From: Fimbriiglobus sp.
GTDB lineage: Bacteria > Planctomycetota > Planctomycetia > Gemmatales > Gemmataceae
Reading direction: 5' to 3'
Assembly (NCBI GenBank): GCA_022841795.1
Contig: JALHQU010000004.1
Coordinates: forward strand, 21,724 to 85,723
DNA length: 64,000 nucleotides
Numbering within the stretch: position 1 is the stretch's first letter; each line of letters begins with the position of its first letter. The position numbers were made by a program, and so were the translations under genes. The notes beneath the pieces are model-generated. The model was not told the origin of the DNA and searched no databases. It saw only the letters and a program-made list of their open reading frames with translations. Below, one piece after another: positions 42,181-52,352 of the stretch.

Positions 42181-44477
42181 CCCCGCCCACCCCGGCCAAC
42201 AGCTTCGCCGCGTGGTTCAAGGAGAACCGCGGGCGGCTGCTCACCACGGTCATCGTCGTCGCCGTCATCCTGCGGTTCCTGCACCCGCTCGACTTCCTCC
42301 TGGTGGTGCTCGGGCTGGGCGGGATCATCCTCATCCACGAGCTGGGGCACTTCTTCGCCGCCAAGCTGTGCGGGGTGTACGTCCGCACGTTCAGCATCGG
42401 GTTCGGCCCGGCGTGGCCGTTCTGCCAGTTCAAGTACGGGGAGACGAACTACAAGCTGGGCATGATCCCGCTCGGCGGGTACGTGGCGATGGCGGGGGAA
42501 TCGACCGGCGAGATGGACGCGGACGAGGCGGCCAACGCCCACGCCGACGACACCAACCCCCGCAGCTTCAAGAACAAGCCGGTGTGGCAGCGGATGATCA
42601 TCATCTCGGCCGGGGTGGTGATGAACGTCCTCCTGGCCGCGGTGTGCTTCATCGCCGCGTACCTGAACGGGGTGAAGGAGCTGCCGCCGGTGGTGCAGGG
42701 GGTGGAGCCGGGGAGCGCGGCGTGGACCGCCGGCATCCGGCCGGGCACGGTGGTGACCAGGCTGAACGACATCGACCGCCCGTGGTTCAAGGACATCCCG
42801 CCGGAGGTGTCCAGCACCAGCAAGGGCGAACTCGTCCACCTGGACACCACCTTCCGCGGCGCCCCGGCCGAGTACAACGTCGAGCCGCTGCGGGCCGAGG
42901 GGGCGCTGTACCCGCAGCTCGGGCTGAGCTTCCCGGACGGGCCGCAACTGGCGCACTCGAAGCGGGACAACGCCCCGCCGTTCAGCCCGGACAGCGCGGC
43001 GCACCGGGCGAACGAGGCGGCGGCGAAGGTGAACAAGCCGCAGATCCTGCCCGGCGACACCATCGTCGGCATGACCGACCCGGCCGACCCGACGAAAGTG
43101 ACCCCGCTGGAACAGGCGTGGAACGGCATGCCCGGCTACCAGTTCGACATCCGCCGGCGGCTGGTGGCGCTGGCCGGCCAGCCGGTGGTGCTGGAGATGA
43201 AGCGGGCGAACTCGGACGAGACGGCGCGGGTGGAACTGCCGCCGGCGTACCGCAAGGACACCGGCCTGCGGATGAAGATCGGGGCGATCGTCGCCCTGCG
43301 GACGGGTTCATCCGCGGCGCTGGCCGGCATCAAGCCGCAGAAGCTGGACGGCGAGAAGGAACTCGAACCGGGCGACAAGATCGTCGAGGTGAGCGTGCCC
43401 GAGGCCGGCGGCAAGCGGACGGTGTTCACCACCGACCCGGCGAAGGTGACGGGCGAGGTGGAGCTGCTCGACCCGCTGCGGCTGCCGTTCGAGCTGAACC
43501 GCTGGGCCGACCGCACCGCCGACGCCGACCGGGTGGTGACGCTGACCGTGCAGACCGCCGCCGGCCCGCCGGCCGAACACAAGCTGAAGTGGGACGACGG
43601 GTACCGCGAGGCGACGGTGGAGATCAACAAGCCGGGCACGCCGGTGTCCCTCGGCGGGCTGGGGCTGGCGTACCGGGTGACCACCACGGTGAACGCCGTC
43701 GCCCCGAACTCGCCGGCCGCCGCCGCCGGGCTGCAACCGGGCGACGTCATCCAGTCGGTGCGGTACAAGGCGAAGACGTTCAAGCTGGACCCGGACACGA
43801 AGGCGTATGTGACCACCGAGGAGCGGACGCGGAGCCTGTTCAGCCGGCTGAAGTTCTGGGGCAGCCCGCCCGAGCAGCCGTTCGAGCCGGCCCCGGCCAA
43901 CCAGTGGGCCTACGCCGACCAGAAGCTGCAGTGGCAGGCGCCGCACGCGGTGGAGGTGAAGGTGCTGCGGGGCGCCGAGGAACAGCCGCCGGTGCTACTC
44001 ACCGCCGCCGACGACACCACCTGGGCGACCTCGAACACCGGCCTTCAGTTCCAGTGGGAGTACCAGATCCAGACGGCGAGCGGGGTCGGGGAGGCGCTCC
44101 AGTTCGGCGCCCGCCGCACGATGCGGGCGATCAAAACCACATACCAGAGCCTGTACGGGATGGTGTTCGGCCGCATCTCCCCGCTGACGATGAGCGGGCC
44201 GATCACCCTGGCCCGCACCAGCTACATCGTGGCCGGGGAGGACGTGTGGATGCTGGTGCTGTTCGTGGCGCTCATCAGCATCAACCTGGCGGTGGTCAAC
44301 TTCCTGCCTATCCCGGTGCTGGACGGCGGGCACATGGTGTTCCTGCTGTACGAGGGCGTCCGCGGCAAGCAGCCGCCGGTGTTCATCCAGAACTGGCTGA
44401 CCATCGCCGGGCTGGCGTGCGTGCTCGGGCTGATGCTGTTCACCATCGGCCTGGACGTGTGGCGGCTGGTGTTCTGA
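42153..44477 (+). CDS. rseP: Site-2 membrane metalloprotease RseP, enlarged
   Basis: The start is TTG at 42153, preceded by GGAGGT at a 6-base spacing and lying inside dxr; the same frame is open far upstream but that part is antisense to secA. 774 residues, against about 450 in E. coli. An N-terminal membrane span carries the zinc site HELGH (residues 62-66). PDZ-like regions follow (VQGVEPGSAAWTAGIRPG; VNAVAPNSPAAAAGLQPGDV). The C-terminal NFLPIPVLDGGH (about 717-729) supplies the third zinc ligand. The extra length lies between the PDZ regions, including a VEVSVPEAGGKRTVF block. It cleaves transmembrane segments, classically of anti-sigma factors. No anti-sigma gene is adjacent. Confidence 0.93.
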   Translation: MDANANQPVAPPTPANSFAAWFKENRGRLLTTVIVVAVILRFLHPLDFLLVVLGLGGIILIHELGHFFAAKLCGVYVRTFSIGFGPAWPFCQFKYGETNYKLGMIPLGGYVAMAGESTGEMDADEAANAHADDTNPRSFKNKPVWQRMIIISAGVVMNVLLAAVCFIAAYLNGVKELPPVVQGVEPGSAAWTAGIRPGTVVTRLNDIDRPWFKDIPPEVSSTSKGELVHLDTTFRGAPAEYNVEPLRAEGALYPQLGLSFPDGPQLAHSKRDNAPPFSPDSAAHRANEAAAKVNKPQILPGDTIVGMTDPADPTKVTPLEQAWNGMPGYQFDIRRRLVALAGQPVVLEMKRANSDETARVELPPAYRKDTGLRMKIGAIVALRTGSSAALAGIKPQKLDGEKELEPGDKIVEVSVPEAGGKRTVFTTDPAKVTGEVELLDPLRLPFELNRWADRTADADRVVTLTVQTAAGPPAEHKLKWDDGYREATVEINKPGTPVSLGGLGLAYRVTTTVNAVAPNSPAAAAGLQPGDVIQSVRYKAKTFKLDPDTKAYVTTEERTRSLFSRLKFWGSPPEQPFEPAPANQWAYADQKLQWQAPHAVEVKVLRGAEEQPPVLLTAADDTTWATSNTGLQFQWEYQIQTASGVGEALQFGARRTMRAIKTTYQSLYGMVFGRISPLTMSGPITLARTSYIVAGEDVWMLVLFVALISINLAVVNFLPIPVLDGGHMVFLLYEGVRGKQPPVFIQNWLTIAGLACVLGLMLFTIGLDVWRLVF

Positions 44478-44511
44478 CGCCGCATCGGCGAGCCGGGAGC
44501 GTCGTGGCGAA

Positions 44512-44565
44512 CCGGGAGCGTGAGCGACCGGAGGTTTCATTCACTCCGGTCGCTCACGCTCCCGG
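44512..44565. repeat. Perfect inverted repeat between rseP and the isomerase gene
   Basis: A 22-base arm (44512-44533, CCGGGAGCGTGAGCGACC...) is perfectly repeated inverted at 44544-44565 with a 10-base loop. It lies between convergent genes and overlaps the 3' end of the minus-strand one, so it may serve as a shared terminator-like structure. Confidence 0.85.
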
Positions 44566-45408
44566 CTCGCCGGGGACAAACCGCCGCAGGAATTTCACCC
44601 CGCCCGCCACGTCCGCCGCCCGGTTCGCCCCGGCCGTCCGCTCGACGCACACGAACCCGCGGTACTCCACCGCCGCCAGCGCCGCCGTGTACCCCAGCCA
44701 TTCCACGTCCCCGGCGCCCACCGCCACCTCCTGCGGGCCGGCCGCGGCGCCGCCCATGCGGGCGTCCCGCGCGTGGGAGTGACCCACCTTTCCGGCCAGC
44801 GCCATCAGGCTAGAAATCGGGTCGTGCCCGTTCGTAATGAAGTTCGCCGGGTCGAACGTGACCGCCAGGCTGCCGCTGTCGAACGAGTTCAAGTAGTCCC
44901 GCAGCTTGTCCCCGGCGTCGAGGCCCCCTTCCAGGCACACCAGAACACCGACCTTGTCCCCGAACCCGCCGAGGGCGGTCAGCGACTCCCGGAGCGTAAC
45001 GGCCTTCGGCGGAGCGGTGGTCATCGTCAGGAACGAAGCGGGTTTCGGGGCGTCGTCCGGCTTCGGCTCGTCGGCCGGAATACGGGGCAGGGGCACCACC
45101 ACCTTCTTCGCCCCCAACTCGAACGCCAGTTGCATCGCCTTCTTGACGTGATCCAGCCGCGGCTGCTGGTGCTCGAACGTGTCCAGCCCGTGTCGCAGCG
45201 GGCAGCCGACAGCGGCTAGCTCCAGGTTGTACGACCGCAGCAGGGTGCGGAGTTCACGGCGGGCGGTGTCGCCCAGGGCGTCCGGGGCCAGCTCGCCGAC
45301 GGCGTCGAGCTGCACGCCCGGCACGCCGAGCTTCGCCGCCGCCGGCAACGCCTGGCGGAAGGGCAACCCGAGGGATTCCAGCACGACACCGAGTTTGAAA
45401 GCGGTCAT
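44554..45408 (-). CDS. Sugar-phosphate isomerase/epimerase-like TIM-barrel protein
   Basis: 284 residues from the ATG at 45408; the open frame to 45513 crosses an inverted repeat and is not used. The sequence has the xylose-isomerase-like (AP endonuclease 2) barrel pattern: VPGVQLDAVGELAP, LRSYNLELAAVGCPL, AMQLAFELGAKKVVVPLP, VGVLVCLEGGLDAGDKL, LAVTFDPANFITNG, GKVGHSHARDA and YRGFVCVERTAG. The Glu, Asp/His and Glu residues at strand ends fit a metal-binding isomerase. No signal peptide was seen. The substrate is unknown. Its C-terminal codons lie within the left part of the 44512-44565 inverted repeat. Confidence 0.88.
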   Translation of the reverse strand: MTAFKLGVVLESLGLPFRQALPAAAKLGVPGVQLDAVGELAPDALGDTARRELRTLLRSYNLELAAVGCPLRHGLDTFEHQQPRLDHVKKAMQLAFELGAKKVVVPLPRIPADEPKPDDAPKPASFLTMTTAPPKAVTLRESLTALGGFGDKVGVLVCLEGGLDAGDKLRDYLNSFDSGSLAVTFDPANFITNGHDPISSLMALAGKVGHSHARDARMGGAAAGPQEVAVGAGDVEWLGYTAALAAVEYRGFVCVERTAGANRAADVAGGVKFLRRFVPGEPGA

Positions 45409-45419
45409 GGAAGTCGGTT

Positions 45420-45511
45420 GAACCACAGAGGCACAGTGACACAGAAAAGGCAGAGAGCCGCAGTCTGATCTAATCGGATGACTTCTCTGTGTCACTGTGC
45501 CTCTGTGGTTC
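45420..45511. repeat. Perfect 26-base inverted repeat flanking a 3' end
   Basis: GAACCACAGAGGCACAGTGA... (45420-45445) is perfectly inverted at 45486-45511 with a 40-base spacer. The right arm encodes the last residues (PQRHSDTE) of the minus-strand gene that ends at 45470, so the repeat forms part of that coding sequence. Confidence 0.88.
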
Positions 45512-46021
45512 ATCGTCCGGATTCAGGAAGTCTGAGAACGGGCGGACGAGATGGCGGAACGCCGCCGTCGGCAAATGCACCGTGTTCCAGCTTGCGCTCC
45601 GCCGCCGCATGTGTTGGCGGTAGTCGTCCACCGCGATCGCCCGCATCAGGTAGCTGTCGGCGCGGAACGCGAACAGGTCCGGGGTGCCGGGCGGGAGGGC
45701 GAACGGCGGCTGGATCTGGTACACGAACGCCAGCACCCCGCGGAACGCCGGGCCGAAGTGCGCCGCCCACCGGGTGAGGGCGTCGATGTCCTCGGCCTCG
45801 GCCCAGTTCTGCCAGGTGCCGACACCCTTGCTCCCGGACGGGAACTTGCGACCCTTCACGTCCACCACCAGCCGGGCGGCGTCCACCACGATGAAGTCCA
45901 GGCTCTTCACGTCCGTGTCGCCGAGCATGGACCGCTTCGCCTCGTCCACCGGCACGTACCCGACGCCCAGCGTCCGCAGGTACGCCTCGAACGCCGCCTC
46001 GTAGTGGTTGGTGCGGATCAT
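45470..46021 (-). CDS. PD-(D/E)XK-like hypothetical protein of planctomycete type
   Basis: 183 residues from the ATG at 46021; the frame stays open to 47287 but that part is antisense to the riboswitch and a DUF1559 gene. The N-terminus NHYEAAFEAYLRTLGVGYVP and then LDFIVVDAARLVVDVKGRKF give an E...D...D-x-K arrangement of restriction-like nucleases. WAAHFGPAFRGVLAFVYQIQ follows. Planctomycetes often carry this family in several copies; the role is unknown and no partner methyltransferase is adjacent. The C-terminal tail is encoded by an inverted repeat, suggesting that the repeat changed the end of the gene. Confidence 0.8.
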   Translation of the reverse strand: MIRTNHYEAAFEAYLRTLGVGYVPVDEAKRSMLGDTDVKSLDFIVVDAARLVVDVKGRKFPSGSKGVGTWQNWAEAEDIDALTRWAAHFGPAFRGVLAFVYQIQPPFALPPGTPDLFAFRADSYLMRAIAVDDYRQHMRRRSASWNTVHLPTAAFRHLVRPFSDFLNPDDEPQRHSDTEKSSD

Positions 46022-46093
46022 GGGAATGAGTGTACCCGGCCGCGGCGGTGATCTCGTCTGGAATCCTCGCCGCCGCCGCTTATCATGCCCGGA

Positions 46094-46268
46094 ACCTGTC
46101 GGGTACCTCCGCCGCAACGCGGGGGTGAAAAGGGAAGCCGGTGCGAATCCGGCGCAGGGCCGCTGCTGTGATCGGTCAGACGGATCGGGCGTGACGCCAC
46201 TGCGAAAGCGGGAAGGCAGCCCACCCGTCGCTACGAACCGAAAGCCAGAAGACCTGCCCGACGGGATG
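46094..46268 (+). ncRNA. Cobalamin (B12) riboswitch
   Basis: All conserved parts are readable: P1 arm CCTGTCGGG pairing with CCCGACGGG, the core AAAAGGGAAGCCGGTGCGAA with TCCGGCGCAGG, GCTGTGAT, the GCCACTGCGAAAGCGGGAAG / GGC hairpin, and the B12 box AAAGCCAGAAGACCTGCCC. It lies on the plus strand about 120 bases ahead of the 46391 DUF1559 gene. The linker holds a CGCCTGCG / CGCAGGCG hairpin (46313-46330) that could be part of the expression platform. Binding of adenosyl- or methylcobalamin normally lowers expression downstream. No cobalamin gene is present in the window. Confidence 0.93.
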
Positions 46269-46390
46269 TCGTTCGGGGCCTCGGACCCAGGCCGCCGGGC
46301 TGGCAGTCTGTTCGCCTGCGCTCGCAGGCGACCGCCCGCCGCCGGTCCGCCCCGCCGTCTCACCCGGACCGGTGAGCGAGAAGATTCCCG

Positions 46391-47272
46391 ATGTTCCGTG
46401 CCTTTTCGTCTTCGCCGCGACCTTCGGGAGCGGCCGAGCAACCCCCGCTCCCGCAGGTCGCGGCGAACAGGGTGCCCCGCGGCGGGTTCACGCTGATCGA
46501 GCTGCTGGTGGTGATCGCCATCATCGCCATCCTCATCGGCCTGCTCCTGCCCGCCGTGCAGAAGGTCCGCGACGCCGCCGCCCGCATCAAGGGGGCGAAC
46601 AACCTGAAGCAGCTCAGCCTGGCCGTGCACAACTACGAGAGCGCGTACCAGACGCTGCCGCCGCACACCGACAGCGCCGTCGGCTGGCCGAACGGCCGGT
46701 ACTGGTTCGGCAGCACCGTCAGCAGCACCAGCCCGCCGTACAACGTGATCGCCACCGACCCGACCGGCGGCATCCTGACGCCGTACTACGAGAACAACAC
46801 GCGGGTGGCGGCGTGCCCGCAGTTCGACGTGTTCCCGATTACGAAGGTGTACAGCGGGCTGACCGCCGGGTACGCCTACAACCGCCACCTGTGCAACGAG
46901 CCGGCGTGGCCGAACCCGGTGACCGGCAAGCGGATCACGTCGTTCGCCGCCACGTCGAACACGGTCCTGTTCAGCGAGGTGGTGCAGCTGCAGTCCGGCG
47001 GGGCGTTGCAGGAGCCGTTCGCCGGGTACTTCGGCTCGCCGTATGTGCCGGGCAAGGCGATCTCGGCGTTCGCCGTCACCGCCACCCACTTCCGGTTCGC
47101 CGGCCGGACGACGAACGTGGCGTTCCTGGACGGGCACGTCGAGGTGCGGACGCCGGTGCCGTTCGGGGCGGTGGCGCCGTTCCACCAGCCGACCTGGGAC
47201 GCGGCGGCGGCCAAGTTTAATCTCGGCTTCCTGAGCGAGAACGTGACCCCGTCGCCGTACACGGGGGAGTGA
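46391..47272 (+). CDS. DUF1559 pseudopilin-like protein under a B12 riboswitch
   Basis: 293 residues from the ATG at 46391. A prepilin-type signal is present, but 31 residues from the start: [20 protein letters not shown], then [18 protein letters not shown]. The body is typical DUF1559 and ends with [15 protein letters not shown]. The first 30 residues include the translation of a dispersed palindrome (46408-46468). A GTG at 46472 would instead give [12 protein letters not shown], the normal short leader, starting just after the palindrome. It follows the cobalamin riboswitch and ends before a strong terminator. Its job is unknown; B12 control suggests a link to cobalamin or metal acquisition at the surface, which is inference. 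Confidence 0.88.
   Translation: MFRAFSSSPRPSGAAEQPPLPQVAANRVPRGGFTLIELLVVIAIIAILIGLLLPAVQKVRDAAARIKGANNLKQLSLAVHNYESAYQTLPPHTDSAVGWPNGRYWFGSTVSSTSPPYNVIATDPTGGILTPYYENNTRVAACPQFDVFPITKVYSGLTAGYAYNRHLCNEPAWPNPVTGKRITSFAATSNTVLFSEVVQLQSGGALQEPFAGYFGSPYVPGKAISAFAVTATHFRFAGRTTNVAFLDGHVEVRTPVPFGAVAPFHQPTWDAAAAKFNLGFLSENVTPSPYTGE
46408..46468. repeat. Dispersed palindrome, copy 2 (inside the DUF1559 leader)
   Basis: GTCTTCGCCGCGACCTTCGG... (46408-46433) mirrors CCGCTCCCGCAGGTCGCGG... (46445-46468) with few mismatches. It lies either within the leader codons or directly 5' of an alternative GTG start. Confidence 0.85.
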
Positions 47273-47280
47273 ACGTCGAA

Positions 47281-47311
47281 CGCCCACGGACGGCTGTCCG
47301 TGGGCTTTTTT
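47281..47311 (+). terminator. Rho-independent terminator between two DUF1559 genes
   Basis: GCCCACGGA / TCCGTGGGC with a short loop is followed by six T. It separates the riboswitch-controlled gene from the next DUF1559 gene, so the second is probably not under the riboswitch. Confidence 0.9.
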
Positions 47312-47346
47312 GTGATATCATGGGTGACCCCCCGCGAGGCCCTGCC

Positions 47347-48120
47347 ATGCGTCGCCGTGCGGTCACCCTCATCGAACTTCTGGTCGTCATCGCCATCCTC
47401 GGCGTGCTCATGAGCCTGCTGCTGCCGGCGGTGCAGCGGGTGCGGGGGGCGGCCCGCCGCATCGCCGACCAGAACAACCTGAAGCAGATCGGCATCGCCA
47501 CGCACCACTACGCCAGCGCGAACGGGGACGACCTGCCGCCGGCGCTCATCGCGTTCGGCGGCAACTACCGGTACTGGTTCGGCGAGCAGATCCCGGGCAC
47601 CTACGAGATCGACGGAACGAAAGGGTTCCTCATGCCGTACCTGGAGAACAACCAGGCGGCGCTGCAGAACCCGGCCAAGGCGCCGGGCAAGGTGCGGCTG
47701 CGGTTCGACGGCGGCAGCGGCGGGTACGGGTACAACTGGCGGTACCTGACGGTCACCACCTTCCCCGGCGGGTTCCCGGTGTGGCAGCCGGTGAAGCTGT
47801 CGCACGTGCGGAGCACCAGCCAGACGATCGCGTTCGCCACCACGGTGACGGTGGACTGGACCAGCTTCGGCACCGCGGCCGAGCCGCAGCTGGTGGAACA
47901 CCCGTTCGCCGAACCTCCGTCCGCCCGCTCGCCGGCGGTCCACTTCCGGTTCATGGGCGGGGTCGCCAACGTGCTGTGGCTGGACGGGCACGTGGAGGCG
48001 GCCACCCAGGGCACGCGGAACCCGGCCGCGAGCGGCGAGCCGAGCACCGTCGGCCCGTTCCGCGACCGCGAGCGGGTGTTCGACCTGGGAAATAGCGACG
48101 TGCTGTGGGACCGAGATTGA
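47347..48120 (+). CDS. DUF1559 pseudopilin-like protein
   Basis: 257 residues from the ATG at 47347, preceded by GAGG; a longer frame from 47269 runs through the terminator. The N-terminus [20 protein letters not shown], then [15 protein letters not shown], is a prepilin-like signal with Ala in place of the usual Gly-Phe before TLIELL. The body has [16 protein letters not shown] and the C-terminal [19 protein letters not shown] of DUF1559. It is a shorter paralogue of the preceding gene, probably from tandem duplication. It ends 4 bases before the GNAT-like gene and may be co-transcribed with it. Confidence 0.9.
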   Translation: MRRRAVTLIELLVVIAILGVLMSLLLPAVQRVRGAARRIADQNNLKQIGIATHHYASANGDDLPPALIAFGGNYRYWFGEQIPGTYEIDGTKGFLMPYLENNQAALQNPAKAPGKVRLRFDGGSGGYGYNWRYLTVTTFPGGFPVWQPVKLSHVRSTSQTIAFATTVTVDWTSFGTAAEPQLVEHPFAEPPSARSPAVHFRFMGGVANVLWLDGHVEAATQGTRNPAASGEPSTVGPFRDRERVFDLGNSDVLWDRD

Positions 48121-48124
48121 CAGC

Positions 48125-48688
48125 ATGCTTACCACCATCCTGCGGGACATGCGGGTTCGCCCGCCGGCCGTCGTCGATGCGGAGGTGATGATCGACTTCC
48201 CGGACGGCCGGTTCCCGGACGTGGAGGCGGCCTGGACCGCCGAGCGGGGAAACCTCCCGGCGTCGGCCGAACACGTTCACTGGGACTGGGTGCGGAAGCT
48301 GGGCAGCCCGAACTACCGATTCGTCGCGATCACCGTTGGTACGAGTGTGGAGGGGCTGATGGCCATCGCCCGACAACCCCGCGCGAGCCGGCTGACCGCG
48401 GGGGTGCAGGCGGTGTACGTCGATTTCATCGAGGTCGCCCCGTGGAACCTGCCGTGGTATCCGAGCGGTGCCCGATTCAAATGGGTGGGCAAGTCGTTGT
48501 TGGCGACGGCCTGCCGCCTGAGCGAGCAAGCCGGGTGTGGGGGGCGGGTTGCCCTCTCATCGCTGTCCCAGGCGGAGGGGTTCTACCGCACATGCGGCAT
48601 GAGGGAGTGCGGCACGAACTACGGGATGGTATACTTCGAGTACACGGAGGCGGATGCCACCACCCTTCGCACCCAGATTGGAGTCTGA
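48125..48688 (+). CDS. GNAT-like acetyltransferase
   Basis: 187 residues. The C-terminal half fits a GNAT core: VQAVYVDFIEVAPWNLPWYP (beta-4), then WVGKSLLATACRLSEQAGCG (the helix after the acetyl-CoA loop, here G-V/R-type) and GRVALSSLSQAEGFYRTCGM (beta-5, Tyr and motif B). The N-terminal segment (VEAAWTAERGNLPASAEHVH) is less conserved. The substrate is unknown. It starts 4 bases after the DUF1559 stop and its stop is immediately followed by the next gene, so it is part of a small operon. Confidence 0.72.
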   Translation: MLTTILRDMRVRPPAVVDAEVMIDFPDGRFPDVEAAWTAERGNLPASAEHVHWDWVRKLGSPNYRFVAITVGTSVEGLMAIARQPRASRLTAGVQAVYVDFIEVAPWNLPWYPSGARFKWVGKSLLATACRLSEQAGCGGRVALSSLSQAEGFYRTCGMRECGTNYGMVYFEYTEADATTLRTQIGV

Positions 48689-48689
48689 C

Positions 48690-49154
48690 ATGGCAACGGA
48701 GACTCTGTACGGCGACCGGGAGAAGTGGCTGAAGTGGGTCGAGGACGAGCCGGATATCCCCGTCACCTCGCTCGCCGTCCTGCCGTTCTTCTTCGTCACC
48801 CTACGGAAGCACCCGGAGGTGGACGGCACGCTGCCGGAGTTGGCCGCGCGGCTGGTGCTGGGCATCGACCAGTTCGAGCGGAAGTTGGGCGGGGGTGGGG
48901 TGGTGTACGACCAGCGGGGGAGCGTGGAGACGGATACCGAACTGAAACTGCGGCTGGTCGTCCTGTCCGGCGGGTGGGAGGCGTTCGAGCGGATGGACAA
49001 GATCCACGCGATGCTGAACGAGCTGGCGGCGAAAGCCCGCACGGACGCGGCGGACGCCCAGGCCGCCGACCTGCGGCAGCGGATCGCCGCCGCGCTCGAC
49101 TCGCCCATCCCCCGCGAGGTGGCCGCCCGCCTGGAGCCGGTCGGGGCGGGCTGA
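48690..49154 (+). CDS. Hypothetical protein
   Basis: 154 residues; the ATG at 48690 is preceded by GGAG and begins next to the stop of the GNAT gene. The sequence (TLYGDREKWLKWVEDEPDIP, LPFFFVTLRKHPEVDGTLPE, QRGSVETDTELKLRLVVLSG) is soluble and mixed, with a helical, Ala-rich C-terminus (TDAADAQAADLRQRIAAALD). No family is recognised. It converges on korB. Operon position with the GNAT gene is the only functional hint. Confidence 0.72.
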   Translation: MATETLYGDREKWLKWVEDEPDIPVTSLAVLPFFFVTLRKHPEVDGTLPELAARLVLGIDQFERKLGGGGVVYDQRGSVETDTELKLRLVVLSGGWEAFERMDKIHAMLNELAAKARTDAADAQAADLRQRIAAALDSPIPREVAARLEPVGAG

Positions 49155-49175
49155 TCCCGCCCCGGCGGGGGCCGC

Positions 49176-50195
49176 TCAGCTCACCGTCCAGATGTCCTCG
49201 GCTTTGAACAGGTCGGCCATGGTGCCCTTGCCCTTCTTGGCGATCTCCGCGTCCGCCGCCTTCTGCAGCAGCTCCTCGTAGCACGGCTTCCGCACGCTCC
49301 GATACACCCCGACCACCTCCGGGAAGTCCGGGCCGACCATGCGGCTCAGCAGCGTCGCCAGGGTCGGGTCCTCGGTCGTCTCGTCGTGGATGAGCAGGTC
49401 GTCCACGCCACAGTCTTTGCCCACCTGCACCACCTCGGGCCTCAGCCCGTTCAGCCGGATGCCCTTGGTGCGGTCCTTGCCGAAGATCATCGGCTTGCCG
49501 TGCTCCAGGTACAGCAGGTTGTCCGCCTTCACGCTCTTGTCGGTGGCGTACTCGAACACCCCGTCGTTGAAGATCTTGCAGTTCTGGTAGATCTCGACGA
49601 ACGCCGTGCCCTTGTGGGCGGCGGCTTTTTGCAGGATGCCGGTCAGGTGCTGCACGTCCACGTCGATGGTGCGGGCGACGAACGTGGCCTCGGCGGCCAG
49701 GGCCACCGTCAGAGGGCGGGCCGGCTGCTCCATCGACCCCTGCGGGCTGGTCTTGGTCTTGGTGCCCATGCGGGAGGTGGGCGAGTACTGCCCCTTGGTC
49801 AGCCCGTAGATCTCGTTGTTGAACAGCAGGATCTTGATGTCCACGTTCCGCCGCAGGACGTGCATCAGGTGGTTGCCGCCGATGCTCAGCCCGTCCCCGT
49901 CGCCCGTCACCAGCCAGATTTGCAGGTCCGGCTGGGCCAGCCGCAGGCCGGTGGCGAACGTGGGGGCGCGGCCGTGGATGGTGTGGAACCCGTAGGTGTT
50001 CATGTAGTACGGGAACCGGCTGGAGCAGCCGATGCCGGACACGAACGCCATCTTCTCTTTGGGCACGCCGACGGTGGACAGCGCCTTCTTCATCTGCGCC
50101 AGGATGCTGTAGTCCCCGCACCCGGGGCACCAGCGGACTTCCTGGTCCGTCGTGAGATCCTTTGCGGTGAGCGTCGGGAGAGCAGTCGCAGCCAT
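49176..50195 (-). CDS. korB: 2-oxoacid:ferredoxin oxidoreductase, beta subunit
   Basis: 339 residues. TPP-binding features are clear: VRWCPGCGDYSILAQMKKAL near the N-terminus, then GIGCSSRFPYYMNTYGFHTI, VTGDGDGLSIGGNHLMHVLR and LFNNEIYGLTKGQYSPTS. The C-terminal part holds the remaining dimer region (RLNGLRPEVVQVG). With the alpha/gamma subunit encoded upstream it decarboxylates 2-oxoglutarate (or another 2-oxoacid) to the CoA ester and reduces ferredoxin, an oxygen-tolerant variant of the TCA step in many aerobes. It lies downstream of korA on the same strand, across a 219-base gap filled by a large inverted repeat. Confidence 0.94.
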   Translation of the reverse strand: MAATALPTLTAKDLTTDQEVRWCPGCGDYSILAQMKKALSTVGVPKEKMAFVSGIGCSSRFPYYMNTYGFHTIHGRAPTFATGLRLAQPDLQIWLVTGDGDGLSIGGNHLMHVLRRNVDIKILLFNNEIYGLTKGQYSPTSRMGTKTKTSPQGSMEQPARPLTVALAAEATFVARTIDVDVQHLTGILQKAAAHKGTAFVEIYQNCKIFNDGVFEYATDKSVKADNLLYLEHGKPMIFGKDRTKGIRLNGLRPEVVQVGKDCGVDDLLIHDETTEDPTLATLLSRMVGPDFPEVVGVYRSVRKPCYEELLQKAADAEIAKKGKGTMADLFKAEDIWTVS

Positions 50196-50227
50196 AAGTA
50201 CACCAGTGGTCTGGGTGGTTTGATTCG

Positions 50228-50403
50228 TCGCCCCGGAGGGGCCGTCGGGTGTAGCCCAGGGCGGAAGCCCTGGGTGGTGGTTTGTCGTTCGTCACGCTCC
50301 GGAGGAGCCGTCGTCCGCCGGCCGCTCCGCGGCGGGTGTCGAGGGGTGCGGGGCGACCCAGGGCTTCCGCCCTGGGCTACACCCGACGGCCCCTCCGGGG
50401 CGA
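50228..50403. repeat. 48-base perfect inverted repeat between korA and korB
   Basis: TCGCCCCGGAGGGGCCGTCG... (50228-50275) is perfectly inverted at 50356-50403 around an 80-base spacer. Each arm itself contains the palindrome CCCAGGGCGGAAGCCCTGGG. Such a structure in the transcript could block RNases or terminate korA messages. Confidence 0.88.
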
Positions 50404-50414
50404 AGACGGTCCGG

Positions 50415-52352
<1,938 letters not shown>

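Noticed and set aside
46313..46330. Riboswitch terminator hairpin CGCCTGCG / CGCAGGCG
   Set aside because: There is no T-run after it, so it cannot be called a rho-independent terminator; kept only as a possible platform element.
46022..47287. N-terminal extension of the 45470-46021 gene to 605 codons
   Set aside because: It is antisense to the cobalamin riboswitch and the DUF1559 gene; the NHYEAAF start at 46021 is the natural family N-terminus.
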